Source: Brevundimonas sp. 357
GTDB taxonomy: Bacteria > Pseudomonadota > Alphaproteobacteria > Caulobacterales > Caulobacteraceae
Direction of reading: 5' to 3'
Length of the DNA: 64,000 nucleotides
Assembly (NCBI RefSeq): GCF_003938605.1
Contig: NZ_RHWX01000007.1
Coordinates: 1 to 64,000 of the forward strand
A program made the position numbers and the translations under genes. The notes under the pieces were generated by a model that saw only the letters and a list, made by a program, of their open reading frames with translations, ran no database searches and was not told the DNA's origin. Of this stretch, positions 18,748 through 32,434 are shown in pieces. The stretch's first letter is position 1; each line of letters starts with the position of its first letter.

Positions 18748-20006
18748 GCGACCTCGACGCCGCCATGCTGGACATGGGCCGCCGCGCCCGCGCCGCCGCC
18801 GACGCCCTTCGCGCCACGACGCCCGACGCCCGAAACGAGGCGCTTCACCGGCTCGCCGAAGCCTTGCGCGCCGCCGAGGCCGACATCCTGGCCGCCAACG
18901 CCCGCGATGTGGCCCGCGCCCGCGACGGCGGCCTGTCCGAGGCCCTGATCGACCGCCTGGCCCTGACCCCCGCCCGCGTCGAGGGCATGGCCCTCGCGGT
19001 CGAGACCATCGCCGCCCAGCCCGATCCCGTCGGCGCCCAAATGGCCCGCTGGACCCCGGCCAACGGTCTGGACATCGCCCGCGTCCGCACCCCCATCGGC
19101 GTGCTGGCCGTCATCTATGAGAGCCGCCCCAACGTCACCGCCGACGCCGCCGCCCTGTGCATCCGGTCCGGCAATGCAGCGATCCTGCGCTGCGGTTCGG
19201 ACGGCCTTGACTCCTCGCGCGCCATCGCCGCCGTCGTCGCCCGCGCCGTGACCGAAGCGGGCCTGCCCGCCGACGCCGTCCAGCTGGTCCCCATCCCTGA
19301 CCGCGAAGCTGTCGGGGCCATCCTGTCGGGCCTGAACGGCGCCGTCGACCTGATCATTCCGCGCGGCGGCAAGAGCCTGGTCGCCCGCGTCCAGGCCGAG
19401 GCGAAGGCGCCGGTGCTGGGCCACCTTGAGGGCCTGTGTCACACCTATCTGGACGCCGCCGCAGACCTCGACGTCGCCCGCCGCGTGACCCTGAACGCCA
19501 AGATGCGCCGCGTTTCCGTTTGCGGCGCGACCGAGACCCTTCTGGTCGACCGCGCGGCGGCGGAGCGCCTGCTGCCCGCCGTCGCCGCTGATCTCATCAA
19601 CGCCGGATGCGAACTGCGCGGCGACGCCGAGGCCCGCGCCCTGATCCCCGACATGGGCGAGGCGGTCGAAGCCGACTGGACCGCCGAATACCTGGCCCCC
19701 ATCCTGTCAGTGCGTGTCGTGGACGGCGTAGACGGCGCGGTCGCGCACATCCGCGCTTACGGCTCGGGCCACACCGAGGCCATCGTCACCACCGATGAGC
19801 AGGCGGCCGAACGCTTCGCGGAGGGCGTCGACAGCGCCATCGTCCTGATCAACGCCTCGACCCAGTTCGCCGACGGCGGCGAGTTCGGTTTCGGCGGAGA
19901 GATCGGCATCTCAACGTCAAAACTGCACGCGCGCGGGCCGGTCGGAGCGGAGCAGCTGACAACCTACAAATATGTGGTGCGCGGCGAAGGCCAGACGCGA
20001 CCGTAA
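18744..20006 (+). CDS. proA: Gamma-glutamyl phosphate reductase
   Basis: Aldehyde-dehydrogenase-fold enzyme reducing glutamyl phosphate to the semialdehyde with NADPH. The start is the ATG overlapping the proB stop, giving 420 residues; a longer in-frame extension runs inside proB in another frame. The catalytic cysteine is in [12 protein letters not shown]. Other family segments are [23 protein letters not shown] and the end motif [21 protein letters not shown]. Confidence 0.96.
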   Translation: MSDLDAAMLDMGRRARAAADALRATTPDARNEALHRLAEALRAAEADILAANARDVARARDGGLSEALIDRLALTPARVEGMALAVETIAAQPDPVGAQMARWTPANGLDIARVRTPIGVLAVIYESRPNVTADAAALCIRSGNAAILRCGSDGLDSSRAIAAVVARAVTEAGLPADAVQLVPIPDREAVGAILSGLNGAVDLIIPRGGKSLVARVQAEAKAPVLGHLEGLCHTYLDAAADLDVARRVTLNAKMRRVSVCGATETLLVDRAAAERLLPAVAADLINAGCELRGDAEARALIPDMGEAVEADWTAEYLAPILSVRVVDGVDGAVAHIRAYGSGHTEAIVTTDEQAAERFAEGVDSAIVLINASTQFADGGEFGFGGEIGISTSKLHARGPVGAEQLTTYKYVVRGEGQTRP

Positions 20007-20014
20007 TACACATC

Positions 20015-20039
20015 CTCCCTCCCCATAAAGGGGAGGGAG
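20015..20039. terminator. Hairpin between convergent proA and gcd
   Basis: CTCCCTCCCC-ATAAA-GGGGAGGGAG is a perfect 10-bp stem. It lacks a U-tract on either strand, but its position between two convergent genes suggests a transcription barrier. Confidence 0.5.
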
Positions 20040-20048
20040 AACCGCGCC

Positions 20049-22490
20049 TCAACGGCTTTCAGGCAGCGCATAGGCGATCACATAGTCCCCGCGCGGCGTC
20101 TCCATGAAGTGATGCCCGCCGGCCATGATGACCAGATACTGGCGGCCGTTCTGCTCATAGATCATCGGATTGGCCTGACCGCCCGCCGGCAGCACGTCCG
20201 ACCACACCGTCTTGCCCGTCTCGATGTCGATGGCGCGGATCAGGTCGTCCGTCGCGGCGGCGATGAAGATCAGCCCGCCCGCCGTCACCGCCGAGCCGCC
20301 GTTGTTCGGCGTGCCGATCTCCAGCGGCAACATCGACGGAATGCCGAACGGCCCGTTCTTGCGCGCCGTACCGAACGGGCGATCCCACAGGGTGCGGCCG
20401 CTCTTCAGGTCGATGACGCGCATCCCGCCATAGGGCGGCTGCTTGCACAGCAGGCCGGTGAACTTCACCCGCCAGCCCGCATTGACGTCGATGGCGTAAG
20501 GCACGCCCATCTGCGGATCGCCCGCGCCCTCGGCCTTGGACTTCGACAGGTTGCCGCCGCGATTGGCCGCCTCCTTCTCGCGTTCGATGTAGCGGGGGTC
20601 GTCGCGCGCGAACCAGCCCAGACGCTCGGCCTCGGCGCGGGGCACCAGACGGTTGTGGTTGGGCATGTCGTTGTAGTTGGCGACGATCACGCCGCGCGCC
20701 GGATCAACCGCCACCCCGCCCCAGTCCGAGCCGCCGTTGTAGCCCGGATACTGGATCCAATGCCGGTCCGCCGTCGGCGGCGTGAAATAGCCGTCATAGG
20801 CCGCCTGATGGAACTGGATGCGGCAGACCATCTGGTCGATCGGGGACATGCCCCACATGTCGCGCTCGGTCAGGTCGGCCTTCCTCAGCGTGTGGAACAG
20901 GGAGAAGGGCTGGGTCGGACTGCGCTGCGACGGCTCGACGCCACCCTGCGGCACGCGGCGTTCCTCGACCTTGTGCAGCGGCTGGCCGGTGCGACGGTCA
21001 AGGATGTAGAGGTCGCCCTGCTTGGACGGCAGGATTACCGCAGGAACCACAGTCCCGTTGATCGGCATATCGACCAGGGTCGCCTGCGAGCCCAGGTCAT
21101 AGTCCCAGACATCCTTGCGCACCGTCTGGAAATGCCAGCGCGGCTTGCCCCTGGTCACGTCCAGCGCGACCAGGGAGGTGGCGTATTCGTTCTCGGCCGG
21201 GCGACGCAGGCCGGAATAGTAGTCCGCCGCCGAATTGCCCATCGGCAGGAAGACCAGACCCAGCGCCTCGTCCGCCGTGGCCGTGGTCCACATGTTGGGC
21301 GTGCCCGGCGTATAGGTCTCCCCCTCGGGCGGCAGGGTGGTGATGTCCGGCCGCATCATGTCCCAGGCGAAGCGCAACTGGCCCGTCACGGCGTCGAAGC
21401 CCTGAATGACGCCCGATGCGTTCCAGCGTTTCTGTCCGTCCAGCACCTGATGGCCCGTGACCACCACGCCGCGCACGATGACCGGCGCCGAGGTGATCGA
21501 CACCATGCCGGGGTAGGGATCGCCCATGCCGTGCTTGATGCTGACCGAGCCGTTGGTCCCGAAACCGGCGCAGGGAACGCCCGTGCGCGCGTCCACCGCC
21601 ACCAGGCGCCCGTCCAGCGTGCCCTCGATGATGCGCGTGGCGCAGGGCTGGGCCGCGTCGACGTTCGGGGTCGCGTAATAGGCCACGCCCCGGCAGGCGG
21701 CGGTATAGGGGATCTGGTCGTCGGCGACCTTGGGATCATAGGTCCACTTCTGCTTGCCGGTCGCCGCGTCGACCGCGAACAGCCGGTTGCGGGCCGAGCA
21801 CAGATAGAGGGTGTCGCCGATCTTCAGCGGCGTCGTCTCGGCGCCCCAGCGCTCGTCCGGCAGGTCGCCGGTGCGGAAGGTCCAGGCGCGCTGAAGCCCC
21901 TTCACATTGTCCTTGGTGATCTGGCTCAGCGGCGAATAGCGCTGGGCGCTGTCCGAACCGCCCCAGGCGGGCCAGTCGGCGCCGACCTTCAGCACCGCCG
22001 GATCGCCCACGCCGCCGTTCGCCGCGCCCGGAACCGGGCTGAGCACCCTCGCCTTGTTCGCCTGGGCCACCACCACGCCGGAGATCAGGCCGAAGACGAC
22101 GATGGCCGCCAGTCCGCCCAGGGCCAGCTTGCCCCCGCCCCCGTCGCGCTTCAGCGCCGGGAAGCTGAGGACCACCGCGATCAACAGCACCAGCGGCGCC
22201 ACCACGCGCGGGACCAGGGCCCAGCCGTTCAGCCCGACCTCCCACAGCGCCCAGACGACGGTGCCGATGAAGATGGCGATGTAGAGCCAGGCGCCCAACG
22301 GTCTGAGCAAGGCCAGCAGCCCGCCCGACACGATCATCAACAGGCCGACGATCAGATAATAGGCGGACCCGCCCAGCATGATCAGCTGGCCTCCGCCAAT
22401 GGTCAGCGTCAGCCCGATCAGGGCGATGACAATGCCCAAAAGCCTTACCAGGACGCTCCCGAATCCGCGTCCGCGCTCGATGGATGGCAT
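20049..22490 (-). CDS. gcd: Membrane-bound PQQ-dependent glucose dehydrogenase
   Basis: Quinoprotein that oxidises glucose to gluconolactone in the periplasm and passes electrons to ubiquinone. The ATG at 22490 is preferred because AGGAGG lies about 6 bases upstream; an in-frame extension to 22598 has no such site. The 813 residues begin with about five hydrophobic helices (roughly 10-130) and continue as a PQQ beta-propeller (DWPAWGGSDSAQRYSPL, RAWTFRTGD, repeated W-docking segments). No PQQ synthesis genes lie in the window, so the cofactor must come from elsewhere. Substrate is assigned from family resemblance; other aldoses are possible. Confidence 0.9.
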   Translation of the reverse strand: MPSIERGRGFGSVLVRLLGIVIALIGLTLTIGGGQLIMLGGSAYYLIVGLLMIVSGGLLALLRPLGAWLYIAIFIGTVVWALWEVGLNGWALVPRVVAPLVLLIAVVLSFPALKRDGGGGKLALGGLAAIVVFGLISGVVVAQANKARVLSPVPGAANGGVGDPAVLKVGADWPAWGGSDSAQRYSPLSQITKDNVKGLQRAWTFRTGDLPDERWGAETTPLKIGDTLYLCSARNRLFAVDAATGKQKWTYDPKVADDQIPYTAACRGVAYYATPNVDAAQPCATRIIEGTLDGRLVAVDARTGVPCAGFGTNGSVSIKHGMGDPYPGMVSITSAPVIVRGVVVTGHQVLDGQKRWNASGVIQGFDAVTGQLRFAWDMMRPDITTLPPEGETYTPGTPNMWTTATADEALGLVFLPMGNSAADYYSGLRRPAENEYATSLVALDVTRGKPRWHFQTVRKDVWDYDLGSQATLVDMPINGTVVPAVILPSKQGDLYILDRRTGQPLHKVEERRVPQGGVEPSQRSPTQPFSLFHTLRKADLTERDMWGMSPIDQMVCRIQFHQAAYDGYFTPPTADRHWIQYPGYNGGSDWGGVAVDPARGVIVANYNDMPNHNRLVPRAEAERLGWFARDDPRYIEREKEAANRGGNLSKSKAEGAGDPQMGVPYAIDVNAGWRVKFTGLLCKQPPYGGMRVIDLKSGRTLWDRPFGTARKNGPFGIPSMLPLEIGTPNNGGSAVTAGGLIFIAAATDDLIRAIDIETGKTVWSDVLPAGGQANPMIYEQNGRQYLVIMAGGHHFMETPRGDYVIAYALPESR

Positions 22491-22703
22491 CTCGCCCCTC
22501 CTGTTCCCGCAGCTTGGCCTTGAGAAGGGGCAACACGCGAACGGCCGCGACGTTCCGCCGCGGACGGCCAACTGTTGCCGACTGGCCGACCCGCCCAAGG
22601 CGGCGAGCCCGGAAACCTATCGCAACGCACCCAAGCAAAACCTGCCCTGGTTGTCATTATTGCGATTTTTTCGCATCTTTATGCCTTTTAGAAAAATTTA
22701 TTC

Positions 22704-22727
22704 CGCAAAATAAGAAAAATATTTGCG
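22704..22727 (+). promoter_or_regulatory. Dyad in the AT-rich gltDB upstream region
   Basis: CGCAAA-N12-TTTGCG is a perfect 6-bp inverted repeat in an AT-rich island (about 22640-22758), some 30 bases before the gltD start. The size suits a dimeric activator or repressor site. A weak TTGCGC, 18 bases, TCTAAT promoter overlaps its right arm. The regulator is not identified. Confidence 0.35.
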
Positions 22728-22758
22728 CGTTGAGAAAATATATCCGTCTAATGTGCAC

Positions 22759-24188
22759 ATGCAAAAAGGCGGACGATCCAACCCTGGCGGTTTCCTGATT
22801 GAACAGCGGCGGCTTGAGAAACAGCCCGCCGAGCAGCGCGTACGCGCCTTCACGGAGATCACGCTCAAACCGACCGCCGCTGGCGGGACGGCCCAGGCGT
22901 CGCGCTGCACCGACTGCGGCGTGCCCTTCTGCCAAAACGCCTGTCCGCTGCAGAACAACATCCCCGACTGGCTGGCCCTGTCGGCCGACGGCGACCTGCG
23001 CGAGGCCTGGCGCGTCGCCTCGGCCACCTCGACCATGCCCGAGATCTGCGGCCGCATCTGTCCGCAGGACCGTCTGTGCGAGGGCGCCTGCACCCTGCAG
23101 CGGTCCGGCTGGGACGGCGTCACCATCGGCTCGGTCGAGGCCTGGATCGCGGATGTCGCCTTCGACAACGGCTGGGTCGAGCCCATCCGCCCCCTGGCCG
23201 AACGCGGCCAGAGCGTCGCCATCGTCGGCTCCGGCCCGGCCGGCCTGGCCGCCGCCGACCGCCTGCGCAGCGAGGGCTATCAGATCACGGTCTATGACCG
23301 TCACGACCGCGCCGGCGGCCTGCTGACCTACGGCATCCCCGGCTTCAAGCTGGAGAAGCGCATCGTCCAGCGCCGAATCGACCGCCTGGTCGAGGGCGGG
23401 GTCCAGTTCGTGCTCAACACCAACGTCGGCGTCGATGTGACGATGGACGAACTGCGGTCGCGCCATGACGCCGTCCTGCTGGCCATGGGCGTCTATCAAG
23501 CCCGCACCCTGGCCGTGCCCGGTCGCGGCCCGCACGACACCGTCGCCGCGCTCGACTTCCTGATCGCCCAGAACCGGGTCGACTGCGGCGACGCCGCCGA
23601 CGCCTCCGCGCCCCACGCCGCCGGTCGCGATGTCGTCGTCGTCGGCGGCGGCGACACGGCCATGGACTGCGTCCGCACCGCCGTCCGTCAGGGCGCGAAC
23701 AGCGTCGTCTGCCTCTATCGCCGCGACCGCGACAACATGCCCGGCTCGGCCCGCGAGGTGCAGAACGCCGAAGAGGAAGGCGTCCGCTTTGAATGGCTTG
23801 GCGCGCCCAAGGCCCTGATGTCCAAGGGCGAGGCCGTCGTGGCCGTCCGCGCCCAGCGCATGGCCCTGACGGACGCCGCGCCCGGTGGCCGTCGCGACAT
23901 CGCCCCCGTGCCGGACTCGGACTTCGACCTGCCCGCCGACCTGGTGATCGAGGCTCTGGGCTTCGAGCCGGAGGCCTTCGCCGAGCAGCTCGACGCCGAC
24001 CTCGGCCTTACCAAATGGAACACCCTGCAGGTGGCGCGCGGCGGTTTCGCCACCACCCTGCCCGGCGTGTTCGCCGCCGGAGACGCCGTGCGCGGCGCCT
24101 CTCTCGTCGTCTGGGCCGTGCGCGACGGCCAGGACGCCGCGGCCGAAATCGACCGCTACCTGCGCGCGCGTACCGAGGAAGCCGCGGC

Positions 24189-24192
<4 letters not shown>
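22759..24192 (+). CDS. gltD: Glutamate synthase (NADPH) small subunit
   Basis: FAD and iron-sulfur subunit that takes electrons from NADPH for glutamate synthesis. Cysteines for [4Fe-4S] clusters are in RCTDCGVPFCQNACP and in CGRICPQDRLCEGAC. The FAD-binding motif is VGSGPAGLAAADRL and the NADPH motif VVVGGGDTAMDC. The ATG at 22759 gives 477 residues and the usual MQKGGRSNPGGF start; an in-frame TTG at 22723 falls in the promoter region. Its stop overlaps gltB as ATGA. The order small-then-large subunit is the reverse of E. coli gltBD. Confidence 0.95.
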
Positions 24193-28730
<4,538 letters not shown>

Positions 28731-28760
28731 GTCGGCCACAGCCGCCCTGAGCCCGTCGTG

Positions 28761-28793
28761 AAAAAGGGCCGCTCGCCTCTCGGCAAGCGGCCC
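28761..28793 (-). terminator. Terminator downstream of the tetR gene
   Basis: On the minus strand GGGCCGCT pairs with AGCGGCCC and is followed by TTTTT. It ends the leftward tetR transcript between the two convergent genes. Confidence 0.85.
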
Positions 28794-28816
28794 TCGAATA
28801 CTGTCGCAAGCGAAAG

Positions 28817-29479
28817 CTACTGACGCGCCGTCTGGCTCGACAGGATCAGATCCAGTTGCTTGCGCACATGCGGGGTCAATTCCTCAACGCCCCAGCCGTC
28901 ATAAGCAGCGTAGCGGAAGTTGGAAATGAAGACATCCCAGATCATGCGCGGCAGCAGCGTCTGGTCGATATCCTGGCGAAGCTCACCTTGCCCCACGGCC
29001 GCCTGCAGCACGTCCTGAATCCAGACTACCAGCGGACCAACAAAAGCGCGCGAGCGCTGATCGGCGTCTTCCGGTTGGAACCAGGAACGGGCAACCATGG
29101 CCTGCATCAACGGCAGATGGCCCAGAGAGCGGTGATAACCTGCGGTCAGGGCTGCCGTCAGGCGATCCGTCACGCGAGCATCGGCGCCCGCGTCGCCGGC
29201 GCGCATGTCGTTCAGCAAGCCTTCCATCTCTTCAGCAAAGACCGTCTCGAACAGTTCGGCCTTGTCCTGGAAGTTGGCGAAGACGGCGCCGGTCGACATG
29301 CCCGCGCCCTTGGCGATGTCGCGGATCGTCGCCGCGTCATAGCCGCGCTCGGCGAAAAGGGTCCGCGCCGCGTCCAGCACCTTGAGGCGCGTACGAACCT
29401 TCGCCGCCTGGCGGCGGTTCATCCGCGGCGGGGCGACGGTTTCGACGGTTTCGGCAAGAGTGGGGGAGGGCACGCGCAT
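28817..29479 (-). CDS. TetR-family transcriptional regulator
   Basis: 220 residues with a standard N-terminal helix-turn-helix (VLDAARTLFAERGYDAATIRDIAKGAGMSTGAVFANFQDKAELF at about 34-76) and a helical effector domain. The start at 29479 has no clear ribosome binding site; an internal ATG at codon 20 would leave the DNA-binding domain intact. Its target is unknown. It is divergent from the M13 peptidase, 428 bases away, and inverted repeats in that gap may be its operators. Confidence 0.88.
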   Translation of the reverse strand: MRVPSPTLAETVETVAPPRMNRRQAAKVRTRLKVLDAARTLFAERGYDAATIRDIAKGAGMSTGAVFANFQDKAELFETVFAEEMEGLLNDMRAGDAGADARVTDRLTAALTAGYHRSLGHLPLMQAMVARSWFQPEDADQRSRAFVGPLVVWIQDVLQAAVGQGELRQDIDQTLLPRMIWDVFISNFRYAAYDGWGVEELTPHVRKQLDLILSSQTARQ

Positions 29480-29606
29480 AGACAGGTGGCTCTGGGCTTA
29501 AATGGGTGGCGCGCTCGGCAAGCCAGACCCTGCCTGCTTGACATGGGTCCGAACCTTAAGACGACGGGCGCCCCTGAAACTAAGGGCGAACTTTCATCAC
29601 CGAACA

Positions 29607-29624
29607 ATGACCAAAATGGGTCAT
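29607..29624. promoter_or_regulatory. Inverted repeat, candidate TetR operator
   Basis: ATGACC-N6-GGTCAT, an 18-bp dyad in the gap between the divergent tetR and M13 peptidase genes. A weaker relative, ATGAC-N6-GTCAT, lies at 29687-29702. The shared half-site suggests a common binding protein, plausibly the neighbouring regulator. Confidence 0.4.
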
Positions 29625-29730
29625 GGCGGGTAAAAATCTCTGCCCTGCCTAAGCGGAGCAATCAAGAAGCCTACGCAATTATACGAATGACTATCACGTC
29701 ATATGAACAACGATACGGCTTTTCGGGCGA

Positions 29731-29744
29731 AAAACTATAGTTTT
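29731..29744. promoter_or_regulatory. Perfect palindrome upstream of the M13 peptidase
   Basis: AAAACTATAGTTTT is a 14-bp perfect palindrome in the AT-rich part of the 428-base gap before the peptidase gene. Its centre contains a possible -10 (TATAGT). Apart from this site and the dyads at 29607 and 29687, the gap 29480-29907 shows no coding frame. Confidence 0.35.
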
Positions 29745-29907
29745 GCATACATCTACTTACACCCTCATAAATGGGCAGAGCGTCGCGCCCCCGCCGCCGT
29801 AGGGAGAGAGCTCTCGCTCTCAGCATGAATTTTTTTTAAGACAGCGGCTCCGCGCATCCGGCCTAGGCTCGGCGGCACGGTTCCGGGGCTGAAATGAGGA
29901 AACACCC

Positions 29908-32034
29908 ATGAAGAAACTGCTTGTCGGCGTCGCCGCCGTCGCCCTTCTGGCGCCGGGCGCGGCCCTGGCCCATGATGGCCATGACCACGCCTGCATCGAC
30001 GACGCCTGTTCCGTCTTCGAACTGTTCCAGACTCCAGCCGCCCAGGGCGGCGCCTCTGGCTGGCAAGGCACGGAAGCGCCCCGCTACGGCGCCTGGGGTT
30101 TCGATCTGGCGGGACGCGACACCTCGGTGAAACCGGGCGACAGCTTCTTCCGCTACGCCAACGGCGCGGCGCTGGACCAGTTGACGATTCCGTCGGACCG
30201 CACCTCCTACGGCTCCTTCCCCCTTCTGCGTGAGCTGTCTGACAATCGCATGAAGGCCCTGATCCAGAGCCTGGTCGCGCGCACCGACCTGGCCGCCGGA
30301 TCGGACGAAGCCAAGATCGCGGACGCCTATCGTTCCTACATCGACGAAGCCCGCATCGAGGCGCTGGACGCGCAACCGCTGCAGCCCTTCCTGGCCGCCA
30401 TCCGCGCTGCCGACACGCACGAGAAGATCGCCGCCTACATGGGCCAGACGCAAGGCCGCGTCGGCTCATCCTTCTTCGGCACCGGTATCACAATCGATCA
30501 GAAGAACCCGACCCGCTACGCCGTGACCGCCGGGCAGTCGGGCCTGGGCCTGCCCAACCGCGACTACTATCTGGACGCTCGCTTCGCCGACAAGAAGGAG
30601 AAGTATCAGGCCTACGTCGAGCGGATGCTGACCAACATCGGCTGGACGGATCCGGCGGGTTCTGCGGCCGCCATCGTCGCCTTGGAAGACAAGATCGCCG
30701 AAGCTCACTGGACGCCGATCGAGAACCGTGATCGTGACAAGACCTATAACGAGTATTCGATTCAAAGCCTGGCAGCCGAAGCGCCCGGCTTCGACTGGAC
30801 CGGCTACTTCAACGCCGCCGGCCTGGGCTCGATCGATCGCCTGATCGTGCGCCAGAACACGGCGATGCCGAAGATCGCCGCCATCTTCGACGAGACGCCG
30901 GTCGCCACTCTACAGGCCTGGCAGGCCTTCCACACCACCGACGACGCCGCCGGCAGCCTGTCGAAGCGCTTTTCCGACGCCCAGTGGGAATTCCGTTCGC
31001 GCGACCTGTCGGGCCAGCCCGAGCAGCGCAGTCGCGAAAAACGCGCCATCAGCTTTGCGGAAGGTTCGCTGGGCGAAGCTGCGGGCCGTCTTTACGTCGC
31101 CGAATACTTCCCGGCGGAATCCAAGGCCAAGATGGAAGAGCTGGTCGCCAACCTGCGCACCGCCCTGTCGCACCGCATCGACAACCTGACCTGGATGGGC
31201 GCCGAGACCAAGGCGGCCGCCCAGGAGAAGCTGCGCAAATTCACCGTCAAGATCGGCTATCCGAACAAGTGGCGGGATTATTCGGCGCTGGAGATCAGGG
31301 CCGACGATCTGTTCGGCAACACCCAGCGCCTGGGCCAGTTCATGTGGAACTACCAGCTCAACCGCCTGAACAAGCCGGTCGATAAAGATGAGTGGGGCAT
31401 GACCCCGCAGACGGTGAACGCCTACTACAACTCAGCCAATAACGAGATCGTGTTCCCCGCGGCTATTCTGCAGCCGCCCTTCTTCGATCCGAACGCGGAC
31501 CCGGCCGTCAACTACGGCGGCATCGGCGGCGTGATCGGCCACGAGATCGGCCACGGCTTCGACGACCAGGGCTCCAAATCCGACGGCGACGGCGTGCTGC
31601 GCAACTGGTGGACCGAGCAGGACAAGGCCAACTTCAAGGCCCTGACCACGCGCCTCGGCGCCCAGTACGACCAGTTCGAACCCCTGCCCGGCTTCCACGT
31701 CCAGGGCGGCCTGACCATGGGCGAAAACATCGGCGACGCAGCCGGCACGGCGGTGGGCCTCGAAGCCTACCACCTGTCGCTCAACGGCCAGCCCTCCCCG
31801 GTCATCGACGGCGTGACGGGAGACCAGCGCTTCTTCTACGGTTGGGCTCAGGTATGGCAGTCGAAATACCGCGAGGACGCCCTGAAGAACCAGATCGCCA
31901 CCGACCCGCACAGCCCGGCCGAATTCCGGGTCATCGGCCCGGTGCGCAACATCGACGCCTGGTACGAAGCCTTTGGCGTCAAGCCCGGCGACAAATACTA
32001 CCTGAAACCGGAAGACCGCGTTCGTATCTGGTAA
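29908..32034 (+). CDS. Exported M13 zinc metallopeptidase (neprilysin family)
   Basis: 708 residues with a Sec signal peptide (MKKLLVGVAAVALLAPGAALA). The catalytic site is complete: GHEIGHGFDDQG (HExxH) and the downstream ENIGDAAG glutamate, with NAYYNSANNEIVFPA and the family's C-terminal VIGPVRN...F segment. It should cleave short peptides in the periplasm. The mature N-terminus begins HDGHDHACIDDAC, a His/Cys-rich stretch not typical of the family that could bind metal. GAGGA precedes the start. It is a single-gene transcript with its own terminator. Confidence 0.94.
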   Translation: MKKLLVGVAAVALLAPGAALAHDGHDHACIDDACSVFELFQTPAAQGGASGWQGTEAPRYGAWGFDLAGRDTSVKPGDSFFRYANGAALDQLTIPSDRTSYGSFPLLRELSDNRMKALIQSLVARTDLAAGSDEAKIADAYRSYIDEARIEALDAQPLQPFLAAIRAADTHEKIAAYMGQTQGRVGSSFFGTGITIDQKNPTRYAVTAGQSGLGLPNRDYYLDARFADKKEKYQAYVERMLTNIGWTDPAGSAAAIVALEDKIAEAHWTPIENRDRDKTYNEYSIQSLAAEAPGFDWTGYFNAAGLGSIDRLIVRQNTAMPKIAAIFDETPVATLQAWQAFHTTDDAAGSLSKRFSDAQWEFRSRDLSGQPEQRSREKRAISFAEGSLGEAAGRLYVAEYFPAESKAKMEELVANLRTALSHRIDNLTWMGAETKAAAQEKLRKFTVKIGYPNKWRDYSALEIRADDLFGNTQRLGQFMWNYQLNRLNKPVDKDEWGMTPQTVNAYYNSANNEIVFPAAILQPPFFDPNADPAVNYGGIGGVIGHEIGHGFDDQGSKSDGDGVLRNWWTEQDKANFKALTTRLGAQYDQFEPLPGFHVQGGLTMGENIGDAAGTAVGLEAYHLSLNGQPSPVIDGVTGDQRFFYGWAQVWQSKYREDALKNQIATDPHSPAEFRVIGPVRNIDAWYEAFGVKPGDKYYLKPEDRVRIW

Positions 32035-32054
32035 GGCGACGCCGGATTAATGAG

Positions 32055-32087
32055 AAAGGGCCGGAGCCGCGACGCTCCGGCCCTTTT
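32055..32087 (+). terminator. Terminator of the M13 peptidase gene
   Basis: AAAGGGCCGGAGC and GCTCCGGCCCTTT form a perfect 13-bp stem with a 6-base loop ending in T's. It lies 20 bases after the stop codon. Confidence 0.9.
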
Positions 32088-32191
32088 GCATTGGCGCACT
32101 CCCCCGCACCGCCGCGCCCTTGCATGACGGCGCTCGAAGCGCCTCGCCCACCTTATCAAACAACCGTCGAGAACCCTGACTTCCAGACATG

Positions 32192-32227
32192 AAAAAGCCC
32201 GCTGCGGGGGATACATCGCAGCGGGCC
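32192..32227 (-). terminator. Minus-strand terminator downstream of hisS
   Basis: On the minus strand GCCCGCTGC pairs with GCAGCGGGC and is followed by TTTTT. It lies about 195 bases beyond the hisS stop codon. Confidence 0.8.
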
Positions 32228-32320
32228 TTCACGCTCTCTAAGGAGCGGACGTTTCCTCCCCGAAACGCCTTCAAGATGTCGCTGCGACGGTGCGCTGCGC
32301 CTCTTGAGTGAGACCAAATG
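32192..32320 (-). ncRNA. Possible small RNA downstream of hisS
   Basis: On the minus strand TTGACG (32344-32339), 17 bases, then TCATTT could start a transcript near 32309. It would end at the terminator at 32192-32227, giving about 120 bases. The interval folds into a hairpin CGTTTC-GGGGAG-GAAACG (32250-32267) and has no good reading frame. It could equally be the 3' untranslated region of hisS. No known RNA family was recognised. Confidence 0.25.
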
Positions 32321-32411
32321 ACGCCTTCCGCTGCCCTACGTCAACCAAACCCTGGCCCAAAGCGCATCCTTTTATGACTAAACGTTGATAAGTCACGCTG
32401 TCGTCATGGAT

Positions 32412-32434
32412 ATTATCGAAGTTTATTCGATAAT
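32412..32434 (-). other. AT-rich hairpin straddling the hisS stop codon
   Basis: ATTATCGAA-GTTTA-TTCGATAAT is a perfect 9-bp stem that includes the last codons and stop of hisS. It has no U-tract. It may protect the mRNA end from exonucleases. Confidence 0.4.

Noticed and set aside
22650..22670. A sigma-54-like GG...GC promoter before gltD
   Set aside because: The GG and GC are separated by 11 bases rather than the required 10, and the rest of the consensus is poor.
32245..32270. GGGGAGGAAAC-GTCC on the minus strand, resembling a conserved RNase P RNA segment
   Set aside because: Only about 60 bases remain before the terminator, far too short for RNase P RNA, and other conserved segments are missing.
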